The notes beneath the pieces were generated by a model. It was not told where the DNA came from and did no database searches. It was given only the letters and a program-made list of their open reading frames with translations. A stretch of DNA of 64,000 nucleotides, from assembly GCA_936440205.1 (NCBI GenBank), contig OW387147.1:34311629-34375628 (forward strand). Reading direction: 5' to 3'. Origin of the DNA: Lepidonotus clava (Eukaryota > Annelida > Polychaeta > Phyllodocida > Polynoidae). The position numbers and the translations under genes were made by a program. Of the stretch, positions 10,880-21,300 are shown in pieces; the stretch's first letter is position 1, and each line of letters starts with the position of its first letter.

Positions 10880-11432
10880 ACAGGAACAGTGGGTTAAAGG
10901 AGGAGGATAGAGATCTTTCAGAAAAGGGCGCAAACCATACCCATAAAAGGATGTGCTGGACAAAGTCAAAAGCAACAGTAAAAACCTATATTCTATAGTT
11001 TGGAAAATTCAATTTACTTCTAATTCTTTGAGGAAAATATTCAAATATATCCAATTTGTCCAAATTATTATTGTTAATGATAATATTGTTTTGCCTTGTT
11101 GCCAACCGAAACACGCCTGGCCTAATATAACCTGAACTCAACACCCCGCCCCTGCAAGGCCCACGTGGCTATAGCGTTTGTCGACAGCTCAATGAGCCGT
11201 AGCGGCTAGCAGGATATTAGATAAAGAGTCATATCACACCAGTGACACCACGCGAAAGTTTTACTTCATTAATGCATGACAATAGTACTACGAAGATGGT
11301 ATCTTGGTATGAATTTCATGAATATTTGACACACATAACCGTTAGGCCTGATGCTAAATTTAAAAGCTGTCATACCACTCATGCCCATGTCATAGGCAAA
11401 CACAAACAGTAAGGTCCTTTGGGCATACCGGG
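10880..11432. other. non-coding, no feature seen
   Basis: AT-rich sequence with no exon, repeat or element ends recognised. Confidence 0.35.
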
Positions 11433-11606
11433 CAGGGGCGGATCCAGAGGGGGTCCAGGAGGGTCCTGACCCCCTCCTTTTGGTGGCCCCTAAACTAGGA
11501 AATGATGGACAAATGTTGCATGCATGTGTGCAAATAAATGCAGTTTTAGTACTTAGCCTATAATTATGCTGACCTCCTTTTGGAAATCCTGGATCTGCCT
11601 CTACTG
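11433..11606. mobile_element. short fold-back element, CAGGGGCGGATCC family
   Basis: The left end is CAGGGGCGGATCCAGA. The right end is the inverse of CAGTAGAGGCAGATCCAGGA, so the ends pair over about 16-18 bp with a few mismatches. Related ends occur at 25064-25221, 57099 and 58638. It has no coding capacity and is a non-autonomous DNA transposon or its remnant. Confidence 0.55.
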
Positions 11607-12590
11607 AGTAATTACTGACTTATGTAAATTAATACATAATGCATCCTCTTGACGGAGTGCCTAACACCTCAATACATAATGAACCCTACCCCCTTACATA
11701 GTGCCCAACACCTTACCGGTAATGAGTACACTAGGTGTCTCTGGGGGTTAAAGGTGATTTCTCATTGAGATGGATGGAGTGGGCTAAAGACGTTGGGGAC
11801 AACAGTAGGCTTGGTCCTCAAGGATCTCTCTATAAAGAATGGCTCTTTGCATTTATTCTATACCACAAGTTTTTGTTTGTTGGGTAAGTTTAACTGGTAA
11901 AAGAAGCCAAAGACTGCTGCACATAGGTGATGCTTTTCAGCTTTGGGTGATCATATCTATGATTTGATTAAGGAGAAACCTGCCGCTGGGTGAGATACCC
12001 TACTTGTTTCAAAGAGAGGCACAAGTTTTTTTTATGTGCAATGTCTCATAGAAAGGACACCACACATCTGGCCTTTGATGACCCCGTCGTGAGCACTGAC
12101 TGTATAGCTAGGTTTCCACTCATTTTAACGGTTTGGAGGACTTTTCGCCCCTTTTGTTTTCTGGTGGGATGCCCAAGAGTGATCCCCGGGTTTCCAGGAG
12201 TTCTCGGGGGGATCGGGTGGAATTTTCTAATCAGGAAGTATGTAAATAATAGACAATTTTCCAAAATATACATCTAGTGGTATTGACTAATATAAGATCC
12301 TTAATGGTCCCTGACTAACCTCTGTGAACTCATTCCAGACAAAATGCGCGCGAGGCAGCTGGTCGTCAGGCCTATTTATGGGAAAGCAGCCTGGATGTGA
12401 ATAAACCAAGCTATCAGACTAAAACATGGATGGACCCTGGCAGGGGAGGGTCCCCTGGAGGCTCTAAATAATGCATGGCTGTAAGGGGAGTAAGACGTGG
12501 TGGTATAAGATCAATGGTTAGAGCCCACAGGCAGGAGACGTGCACTCATCGCTTCTCTCATATTATTGGTACATCGAGACAGCTTTTGGA
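11607..12590. other. non-coding, no feature seen
   Basis: A short local duplication (ATACATAATG, then CCTAACACCT) lies near 11630-11720. Nothing gene-like was found. Confidence 0.35.
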
Positions 12591-12601
12591 TCTAAAATCC
12601 A

Positions 12602-12690
12602 GTATTCGAAATTAAGGCCCCTAGGGTACACCCTGAACCCGAAGTGCGTGGTTTTGCTGCCTGGTGCATAGTATCTATCTGCTATATATA
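12602..12690. mobile_element. truncated copy of the CAGTGTTCGAAATTAAGG element
   Basis: It begins CCAGTATTCGAAATTAAGG and continues with a diverged version of the left arm of the neighbouring element at 12693-12911, including an ACCCTG-rich stretch. No right end is present. It was probably broken before or when the second copy arrived next to it. Confidence 0.5.
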
Positions 12691-12692
12691 TG

Positions 12693-12911
12693 CAGTGTTC
12701 GAAATTAAGGGCGCACCCTGCACCCTGTGTGCACAATTTGACTTCAGGGTGCACACTTTTGGGGAGGCATGCACCCGGCGTGTGCATGATATTTCAACAG
12801 AATAAATACGTTAATGTAGTGATGTGCACATGAATATATTACCGGGTGCATGAATTTATACCTCTATGCACCCGGTGTGTGCATAAAATAAATCCTTAAT
12901 TTCGAACACTG
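12693..12911. mobile_element. 219-bp fold-back element with 5-bp target duplication
   Basis: The ends are perfect inverted repeats: CAGTGTTCGAAATTAAGG at 12693-12710 and its complement at 12894-12911. They are flanked by the direct repeat ATATG (12688-12692 and 12912-12916), a 5-bp target-site duplication. The interior carries repeated GGGTGCA/TGCACCC words that let much of it fold back. No coding frame. This is the best preserved member of the family in the window. Confidence 0.8.
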
Positions 12912-13254
12912 ATATGCCCTCGGTATTATAAGGATTTTCCTATGCAACACATGTCGAGGGTACCTGAATCTTTGCCAATTGGGGATGGAAAAGTAGGCAA
13001 AGGGCAGGTATTACCTGATCTTCAAGATAGCTTGTTTGTCGGGGTACGTACTTTGACATCCGGCCAGTCCTTCAGGGGTCTTTTCAGACTTTGAACAAGG
13101 TCTTCTATATATAAGATGCTAATCATAAATTGAATATTATCCCTAAATGGGACCCTATATTTGACAACCCAAGTAAAAGTATTTCTTGTGCAATTTAGGC
13201 ATATGTCGAAAAGGGGAGATTCTTCCAATTAAAAAGATGAGCAAGCAGTGCTTA

Positions 13255-13510
13255 AGCCTTGATTAGCCGGTGCTGGGCGTGGAGGGCGGTCCGGGAGGGA
13301 TCCGCCTCTAATGGGCCAGTTAATTACAGCGGCCCCAGATTAGACAGGTAATTAAGGCCTCACGACGGGCCCCCAGTCCACCACCACCACCAGCGCCACC
13401 CGTGGTGCCTGTGTCAATTAAAGCCCTGAATAATCAATACCCCGACGCTGGGGCATGCGCACACGTCACAATCACATGTTGATCTACTGCCGCCGGCGAC
13501 TAGCTTTGGG
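13255..13510. promoter_or_regulatory. GC-rich island with TAATTA-type sites, candidate enhancer
   Basis: A GC-rich, CpG-bearing block contains TTAATTAC, GGTAATTAAGG, TCAATTAAAG and AATAATCAATA, words favoured by homeodomain proteins. No splice-bounded frame was found. It may be a conserved element of GALNT or of a neighbouring gene; function is inference. Confidence 0.25.
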
Positions 13511-14330
13511 GGCCCTGTGATCTCAACCACTATTATTATGGGACAGGCCGTGTTTGATTTTTGGCTTTATTTACGTTTGGTTCCCAGTAATTATAGAGAC
13601 GATCACAAGAAACTAATGGCTCATTTTTCACCAGTTATTCACCAAAGGGCTAACTCCTTTTTGTGTCTGTATTTATGACATGGAATAGCTCAGCTTCAGG
13701 AATTGAAACTGTCATGCCAATAGATTAAAGAAAATTCTTAACTAGCCTAATAACAATTATTTTCTGATTGCCCGTGGCCCTTAGTTTTCCCTGTGCCTCC
13801 GTTCAGCAGCCAAAACATTTGACAAGGGTCAAATGAAGTGGGCATATTGAGTTTGACAATGAAACAGGTGGTCATGGCAGTTGAAGCATGCTTGAATGAT
13901 GAATGTACATTTGCAGCCTATTTATTAAACCAACATACAATATTTCATTACCGAATAATCTGCTGGGTGGATCCGACAGATTGGAAAAATACCATATCAT
14001 ACTTCTTCTAAGTTCTATTTGATTTGGCTTGTGTAATTCAACATATTTTGTGTTCTGTTTCCATTTTCTATGAATGCTGAGTGTTACCACGTATGAGAAA
14101 CCCATGTTGTATTTTTTTCTGTTGTTTTCCCCCCATTCAACTGGAAGACCAGGGAGGATACCCCTGAAGATTACTTAAGAAATAAAAAAGTTTCTTTTAC
14201 CATGTGGGCCAATCATGCTTAAACCTCAATTTCCTACTTCATTTAGGACTCTTCCGGTACTTATAGTTATACCCCATCATGCCATGGTCATTTAAGACAG
14301 ATCTCCGCTGGTGTAGGTATGCAGCCACAC
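13511..14330. other. non-coding, no feature seen
   Basis: AT-rich DNA with no recognisable exon or repeat. Confidence 0.35.
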
Positions 14331-14530
14331 GGATTACAAACAGTGGCTTACCGGCCACCAGCGACTAATGTGGGGTCTGACCAGCAGGGCGTCACCTGGT
14401 CAGTGACCCCGATGTAAACCACCCCAGTGAGTATGACTAGGACCACGGGGCCAGCCGGCCAGCCTCTCCGCCCTCTGAACTACAATCTGTGAGGGTATGG
14501 GGTGCCGGCTGTCAACAACTGAAACCGTGG
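14331..14530. promoter_or_regulatory. GC-rich island, candidate regulatory element
   Basis: A sharply bounded GC-rich patch with GTCACCTGGTCAGTGACC (E-box within receptor-like half-sites), a TGTAAACCA forkhead-like word and GCCAGCCGGCCAGC. No coding signal was found. Confidence 0.2.
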
Positions 14531-14938
14531 GAAATGGTGTGTAATATCCGGACGTCTGACCAATTTCCGACAGGACTAAATTTAGAGTTTGACATTTTGT
14601 CTGATATCATCTATGGCCATCTTAAAAATAGAAAAGACATTTGATTCTAAATTCCTTTCGATTGGCAGTACTTGTGTTATGTTATCCGGATTTGTAGTAA
14701 AACGTCTGATACTATTTAAAGGAAAGAGAACAGTTTTTAGTACATGTAACGAATGAACGTCCAAACTTAAATCCAGCATGTCTTCGCCCCCTCCTGACTA
14801 CGAGCGTACTTCATGGGCTTCGGCATCGGAAAGCTCTTATTAGCGTTGGCTGCTGCCGCACAGGGTGTGCTAGTTGGGGTGAGGGGTCTGAGTAGTGTAG
14901 GGAAATGTCACTACTGGTACGGTCCGCCTACAGGGTAA

Positions 14939-15149
14939 CTGGGCTCAACGTTATGCCGTTATGGGGTTTAACTTTGCTGCCTGTCAGGCAGGTTTGGGTC
15001 AGGTTTTACCTGCCCGACCCAACAATGCATTTGCTCATTTTTACTGGATTTCTACAATATCACGGAAATTTATCAGTACTGCGGACAGGTGCATATCGGA
15101 TTTAAACTGCCGGCCCGGGCAGACGAGCAACACTGATGTCGATCCCCGG
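14939..15149. mobile_element. fold-back element, TGGGCTCAACRTTA family, older copy
   Basis: The left end CTGGGCTCAACGTTA matches the better preserved element at 17845-18026. The interior shares CCTGTCAGGCAGGT and TTTTACCTGCCCGA. The right end, near 15149, is only a rough inverse of the left. Non-coding. Confidence 0.5.
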
Positions 15150-15800
15150 TACTGTTTAGACAGAATAAAGTTTCACTGTATGGTTTTGTAAAGCACAAAA
15201 ACACAATGTTGCAGGCGACTGATGGTTCTAGGAAATAACAAACGTGACACCGTCCAAAATCAAACCTCTAGCAGTTTTAGAACCAGAAAGTCTTGAACCT
15301 GGAAAAACTAAATCCTACGTTTTGTTCTAACTTTCAAATTTCGCGTTTTCCCGAAGAGCTTCAAGAGTGAATATTTAACCATTTCCTCAGTTTTCCCTGT
15401 GAAGTGGTCAACATTCTCCTAAATCAGACAGACTTTTTGACTGCTGTGAAGCTGTAAAATGTAACGTGGGCCAGGCTATAATACAGAACAAGAAGCAAAT
15501 GACTATCAAAGTTCCGATCGTTGGAACGATCGATGTTCGCCCTTAACTAGAAATCAGAAATCTCATCATAGAGGTGGAGGGGTCCTAGTGTGTCCATTGG
15601 GCAGTGCAGCTGTCCTGGGCAGCTGTACACTCATTGGTCAACCTGATTGACCAATAGGACTCCCTCCTATATCACTGTCCATGCGCCCAAGTAACCATGA
15701 CCCCCCCCCCCCCTCCTCCTCCCCCTACCCGGCCTTGCATACACTGACTGCCTAGGTGCCAGTGGCTCAAGTACTGGTTATGTAACCCACTTCTGGCTTC
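15150..15800. other. non-coding with two small palindromes
   Basis: CGATCGTTGGAACGATCG lies near 15517-15534, and ATTGGTCAA...TTGACCAAT (9-bp arms) near 15633-15655. Homopyrimidine DNA follows, with a C-run at 15701-15713. No gene found. Confidence 0.4.
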
Positions 15801-15815
15801 TCAAACTGCACCCTA

Positions 15816-15860
15816 CCCCACCCCCACTCCTTGAACTGAGTTCAAGGAGTGGGGGTGGGG
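15816..15860. repeat. perfect 22-bp inverted repeat, 1-nt centre
   Basis: Left arm 15816-15837 (CCCCACCCCCACTCC then TTGAACT) is matched exactly by its complement at 15839-15860, with one base between. No target duplication or related copy was found in the window, so it is more likely a template-switch palindrome than a transposon. Confidence 0.85.
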
Positions 15861-16184
15861 GAGGGTGAAGGGAGAGGCCTGCCCACTCAATTACACTTGA
15901 TGCACACTAATTGTCCTGCTTAGAAATGCATGCCGGTGGACAAAGGCCTGTAGCTACTTGTATGTAAGATTGTGTAACCAGGCAATCAGACCAAAGCCCA
16001 AATACCTACAAAAGACATGACTGATTGAGTGAGCCCTTCCCATAAGCTACAATACTAAAAACTATAATTAAGGGCTCACAAAAACCGGCTGTAAGTGTTA
16101 TAATATTACTCGGTGTGTGGGACAGCACAGGCCAAAGCAGCAGTCAGCCCAGGGTGTCCTCTGAGACCCGACGCCCGACAGACG

Positions 16185-16197
16185 GGGTCAGAGGTCA
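16185..16197 (+). promoter_or_regulatory. DR1-type nuclear receptor element
   Basis: GGGTCA, one base, then AGGTCA: the direct repeat with 1-nt spacer recognised by HNF4, RXR and COUP-TF families. A further inverted GGGTCA (TGACCC) follows about 18 bp on. It lies in a GC-rich island at 16110-16270. Binding is inferred from the motif. Confidence 0.35.
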
Positions 16198-16269
16198 ACT
16201 CGTCGCCCACTTGACCCGGCTTCCCGCGGCCCCCAAGGCCCGGTAAACACGGGTATAATATCAGCCCAG

Positions 16270-17425
16270 GTTAAAGGTGCCCGCAACACGACCACATGTT
16301 TACCGAAAACTGAGCGAACAGTAAAACTTCACCAATATCCTGATGGCTGAATCCACACCCTTCCCGGCTACATAATTCAGGATCTTGCTATAGCACGGTA
16401 ACAAACAAATGGTGATTTTAGGAAATGAAAAAATACACCAATCAAAAGTCCAACGTATAGCAGTTTTAGAATCAGAGATTAAAGAACCCCAAAAAGATCC
16501 CTATATTTTGGGAAAAGTTTTCACATTGGTGAATGTAAAACGGCACCAATATCCTGATGGCTGGATCCAGATCCAAATCAACATATTTGTTTTTATCATT
16601 ATTATTATTTATTATTCAGAGCTACATCTTACAAGTAGGTTTTTCATGTAGTTGACATGAATAGAGAAAATAAACAACATTAAACAAGAAATTCAATACA
16701 TAATTTCAAAAGGTTAAACAATTTTATATAATTTTATACAAAATTGTATAAAATTACTGACATAAATAAGAACTTTTGTTTAATTCGACGTGCGACATAT
16801 GGCTACGTGCCATTGACAGAAGGTTTGAGAACATAATGACAAGCAACAGGGCATTTTCTTAAATGTGACAGGTGACATATGGCGTAGTCACATTCGACAG
16901 AAGGATAATGACGTGCAACAGGTTAATTTCTTAAACACAAAAACCGCGGACCACCTAATCTATTCTCAAGTTAGACTCCTTTGATCAAGTATTTTTTGTA
17001 GGCAACAACAGCATTTCTTCTCTTTTGATACTAATTGTGAATATTTGTATACCCCTGGATGTTTATAGTGATGTATAGACATGTCTCTGTTACTGTATTA
17101 CTATTAGTGTTAGATGAAGGATGTAGTAATATTACTTACGTATAGAATTCCAATGTCCCAAGGCTTTCTTCCTATCAGTAATGATAATCCATTTTATCCG
17201 AATCTGAAAATAAAATAAGATATTATTAACAAGGAAAATTATACATATAATATGTTAGTATTTGGGCAAACAGCTATGATTACAATGAACCAGTCCTCGG
17301 TCTTTTGCACACTCTTCATATCGGTAGAAAGAGCACATGCGTTGGTACATTATGAAAGATAATTGAACCAATTCAGTCGTTCACCCAGGTAAGATGCTTC
17401 AACTTATCTACTATTGAAATAGATA
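16270..17425. other. AT-rich non-coding DNA
   Basis: It includes a 12-bp-arm palindrome AATTTTATACAA...TTGTATAAAATT near 16731-16756 and a loose duplication of GTGACATATGGC...ACAGAAGG near 16790-16905. No gene found. Confidence 0.35.
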
Positions 17426-17430
17426 CTGTT

Positions 17431-17651
17431 CAGGGATTTTCCTTTACATAGAGTTACTAGTACCGGGTACTAGTAAAAACCCTGTCGGGCTAGTGCAATT
17501 TGTGAGCAACTAGCCCGGTGGGCTAGTGAAAATCTTTAAAATTGCAAATATTTACTTTATATGGACTAGTTTAATGTTTATCCGGGCTAGTGTAAAGAGA
17601 GGACCACTAGCCCGGTGGACTAGTGGAACAAAATCTTAAGGAAAACCCCTG
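17431..17651. mobile_element. 221-bp fold-back element with CTGTT target duplication
   Basis: The ends are CAGGGATTTTCCTT and the inverse of CAGGGGTTTTCCTT, 14 bp with one mismatch. The flanking direct repeat is CTGTT (17426-17430 and 17652-17656). The interior is built from GGGCTAGTG and its inverse CACTAGCCC, which repeat four or more times and can pair with each other. Non-coding; a recognisable type of short non-autonomous element in marine invertebrate DNA. Confidence 0.75.
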
Positions 17652-17699
17652 CTGTTTCTCCTTTTGTAATAAAATGTTGATTGTATCCCCTGCATCCCC

Positions 17700-18185
17700 T
17701 ATACTATAGACTACGTGAAGCACTGCATCCCATGTGAACGTGTTCCTTACAGGCAATGTGAAGCCCTGCACCCCATGTAAACTGGTCCCTTACAAAGTTA
17801 AGCCCTGCATCCCACATAAACTGGTCCCCTAAAGGCAACCTCAACTGGGCTCAACATTAACTTTTTAGCTTTGATGCCCGTCAGGCAGGTGGTGGAGGAA
17901 TTTTACCTGCCCGATCCTTAAATTTACCTGCCCATCTTTACTTGATTATCATAATATGGCAGAAATTTTACCTGCCCAAGTTTTGCCTGCCCCTGGCAGG
18001 CAGGCAATGCTTTATGTTGAGCCCTGGTTTAAACTGGTCCCTTACAGGCAACGTACAGCCCTGCACCCCGTATCAACTGGTCCCCTAAAGGCAACGTGAA
18101 GCCCTGCATCCTGTGTAAATTGGTTTCTTACCGGCAGGCCCTAGCTGCGCCCAGTGTAAACTGCATGGTCCCCTACAGGCGACCC
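17700..18185. repeat. ~43-bp minisatellite interrupted by a transposon
   Basis: About seven units carry the pattern GTGAAGCCCTGCAYCC, then TGTAAACTGGTCCC, then TTACAGGCAAC. Three units precede and three to four follow the fold-back element at 17845-18026. The unit resumes mid-repeat on the right, so about 20 bp of the array were lost at the junction. Confidence 0.75.
17845..18026. mobile_element. fold-back element nested in the minisatellite
   Basis: The ends are CTGGGCTCAACATTAA and the inverse of CAGGGCTCAACATAAA. The interior is rich in CCTGCCCG and GGCAGGCAGGC, which pair with each other. No clean target duplication is visible. Same family as 14939-15149. Because it splits the tandem array, it arrived after the array formed. 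Confidence 0.7.
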
Positions 18186-19076
18186 AAACTAATCAGGGCC
18201 CCTCATCCATCTATACCCCGTAAAACAGCCCGCACACTGATTAGTGAAAACACCCACTAATGAGCTGTGGGAGGGGACATACGCTGCGTTTACACTGTAT
18301 TAGCCCTATGAATATAAATGAGAAACTCTACATGTGGGATTAACCACAAGTAGAACGATTATGTATTGGCTAATTAATATCAACTCAGAACTGCAAGTTT
18401 GATTATGTCCAAAAGGTTATAAATCCCTGCAAGTCTACTATTGGAACGGTATAGGAAATACATAAAAATTACCATGTTTACTTTTATGCCCACTGATCGA
18501 CATCATTACATGGCATTTTGTTATTACGAGACCTTATTGACTGTTTTGCAATGGCCTTCCTAGCCCACATTATTTGATTAAGTATATGAATTCTAAAAAA
18601 ATTACCAATATCTCGGATATTTATGACTTTACGTATGTAATGACTGTGCCCGGAGGAAGATTCTCAGGCTTAGCTGACAATGAAATAGAACATAAAACTA
18701 GTTTATGGGATAATGCAGACAATGCAAGGACCTGCTACAACTACTAGTGCTAGTTTTGGCTGAAGATTAATCAAACCATCGATGGAAACAATTTTCACAA
18801 AGTGACATGTTTCTTTACAATGTTTATTACGTTTTTCTGTGTGTCTTTTTCTGGTGTTGTTTTGCACGGTTGAGTACTTTTGCTCACTGTCATAAACGGT
18901 TAAGTCTTCGGCAGAAGAAAGTCGAGCAAAATGTTGATCTGCTTAATTAACAGATTACCTGTCCCCGATTCAAATACCACCCTCCCACGAACAACAATTG
19001 AATCCATCACAAGAACGCGGCTCAACATATGATCACAACGAAGGTAGGGTAGGGTAAAACTCTACCAGAGACTGTA
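18186..19076. other. non-coding, no feature seen
   Basis: AT-rich DNA with no exon, repeat boundary or island. Confidence 0.35.
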
Positions 19077-19092
19077 GGGGGGGGGGGGGGGG
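19077..19092. repeat. poly-G tract
   Basis: A run of about 16 G, followed by ordinary AT-rich DNA. Confidence 0.75.
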
Positions 19093-20039
19093 AATATATG
19101 ACGACTAGTATACTTTTATATAGTTACAGGAAGAGGTCTGCTAAAGCAGTGATTCCATGGCATGTGTCCGAAAATACAGACTCGAAATCAAATGCAAAAT
19201 TATTCAATTCCTATGTAATTGTATGCAGTTTTCTCGTGTGTCCGCAAACTGTTCCGTTAAGTGCGCCCGAGGGGAAACAAAATTACCAATCACCGAACCT
19301 CTCATAAAGTTTATGGCCAATAAAAAGTTGAAATAGCCCGGAACTGGGTTAACGAACGAGTGTGGGCAATAACGATTTGGTGCCTGCGTTCTAGCTCTAC
19401 GAGTCACCTGAGAGGCCCAGTGGTTATCCATGCGTGATTTAATATCAATAACAGTTTAACATTAATCCTTTTGTGACTCTCAGATTTAGATGCAGTGTTG
19501 CCGCCGACTTCATAGTCACACTAAGAAAAGTAAAGCTATTCATGTCGAAAATATACAAAACTCTTGAAATAAATTTTACAAAAATGTTCACATTCATTAC
19601 TTCTGACGAAATTTGAGCAATGAGGGTATTAAAAGTACGGGATATGATAACTCACTCGTTTCGACCTGATAATTCAGAATATTTCAATGCAGATGTCAAA
19701 AGTTCATCTTATTAAATCTAAAAGTGCTTGAGTCTAGGTATCAAGACTCCAGACTTTGTATGAACGCACTACACTCAACCTCCCTCGGGCTCGATGCAAC
19801 ATGTCATCAGGTGTTCAGACGGAAAAAATATCAAAAAACAAGAAAAAAATATACAAAATTTGAAATTTGAAAAACAAAGAACATCCCTTTACCAACGAAA
19901 AGGCGCTGGATGTAGTATATAAATATGTTACGGGTGGACTGCTAAAATTGCTAGTATCATGGAGACATATCATAGACTGGGCGAGATCTGTTCTCAATCT
20001 CATGCTGGGCAAAGGGGCAATAAACCACCCTGATGAGAA

Positions 20040-20245
20040 CGTTGGCAGAGAGAAAGGGTGGGGCGTCGGAAAACGGGTCACGTGATTCAGGGTCCGCCGC
20101 AGCGCACGTTCTCCCATTATCCTCCAATAATAGCAGCGTCTCCCGACAACGCCCTCATCGGCGGCCGATAAAACTACAACACGCCATCCCCCCATGGCAT
20201 CGTTTTGACCAGCCGGCAACAGCTCAGGCTTGGTTGATGGCTCGG
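20040..20245. promoter_or_regulatory. CpG-bearing GC-rich island
   Basis: The block contains CACGTGATT, CATCGGCGGCCGATAAAA and many CpGs in otherwise AT-rich DNA. It could be an enhancer or an unrecognised first exon with its promoter, on either strand. The 145-codon minus frame across it shows no known domain. Confidence 0.25.
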
Positions 20246-20299
20246 ACTTCAAGGGAGTATTTTTCCCTCATGTTGGTGGCGGGGAGGGGGGGGGGGGGG

Positions 20300-21092
20300 T
20301 AATCAAAGTGAACTTCTCCGATTCACACACTCTTAAATGTTTTACCTCTAAGCATAACTTATTCTGCCGGATTCAATTTTACCTCTACTTGTCTGTACCA
20401 CCGGAGCCTCGGATACTAGTGATAACCATCCTTAGAATAGAGCTAAGGGCCAGGGGGGAGACTTGCTGCCGGGTTCCCGATCGGCCCTACGATTTTGCCT
20501 CGACCCTGAGTTCTTTTTTTAAATGCACTTAAAGACTTGTAATTAAAAAATAAGATTTAGGGGTCATGTGAGTACTGTACACTTCAACTGAAAAAAAAAT
20601 CCCGACCAACCAACCCTGCTTTTCTCCTGTGATGAACCTGAATACAACTAAATGTTTATTTTGGCCTAATCTAAATCCGCTCTGTTCAGGTGGGTATTAA
20701 ACAAGAAATTACGATTTTACTGGAATTACAATAATATGAACATTTATCTGAACCTATTCCCTGATTGTATTCAATTCATTTGCCATAACGTAATGAAACG
20801 ATTTTATGTGATATCTTCAATATCGTATATATTATAATCCATCAAAACCTTACATATATAGATGTATATATAGATGTATGTGTATATCCTGTAGAACATT
20901 TGAGAGTACAGGGACATACAACAGATGTGACCACTAGTCAGTTTAGATTTATGATATGCGTGACCCTGATCACATTACAGCCTAACGTCTGATACTGTTT
21001 CCCTCCGCTCAGGTGGCTTTCATAATTTATTTTCCAACGTGTCTGGTCCTATGTATAGACACCTCCCGGAACAAACGGCAGCGGACACTTCC
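20300..21092. other. non-coding, no feature seen
   Basis: It contains short TA-rich stretches, for example the repeated TATATAGATGTA near 20857-20880. No gene was recognised. Confidence 0.35.
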
Positions 21093-21300
21093 TAAATCAG
21101 TATGTCCGAAATATGTAAATGAGCTACTGAAAGGCTACTGAGTAAACACTGATTGTATACCCTACCTCATTTAAATATTTCGGACATACTGATTTACCAC
21201 TGCTCGGCCACTCTTTTCCCACTGATTTCCACTGATTTAACACTGATCTACTACTGCAAGCAGACACTGATTTTCTACTCAGTATACACTGATATCCCAC
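21093..21300. repeat. 31-bp inverted repeat followed by ACTGATTT repeats
   Basis: 21093-21123 (TAAATCAGTATGTCCGAAAT, then ATGTAAATGAG) is matched in inverse at 21166-21196 with one mismatch, leaving a 42-bp loop. From 21147 to 21295 the word CACTGATTT or close variants recurs about eight times. It looks like one end of a fold-back element with repeated sub-terminal motifs. Confidence 0.6.

Noticed and set aside
19815-20252. 145-codon minus-strand open frame
   Set aside because: Spans a GC-rich island and an A/T-rich tail giving Phe/Ile runs; no family resemblance.
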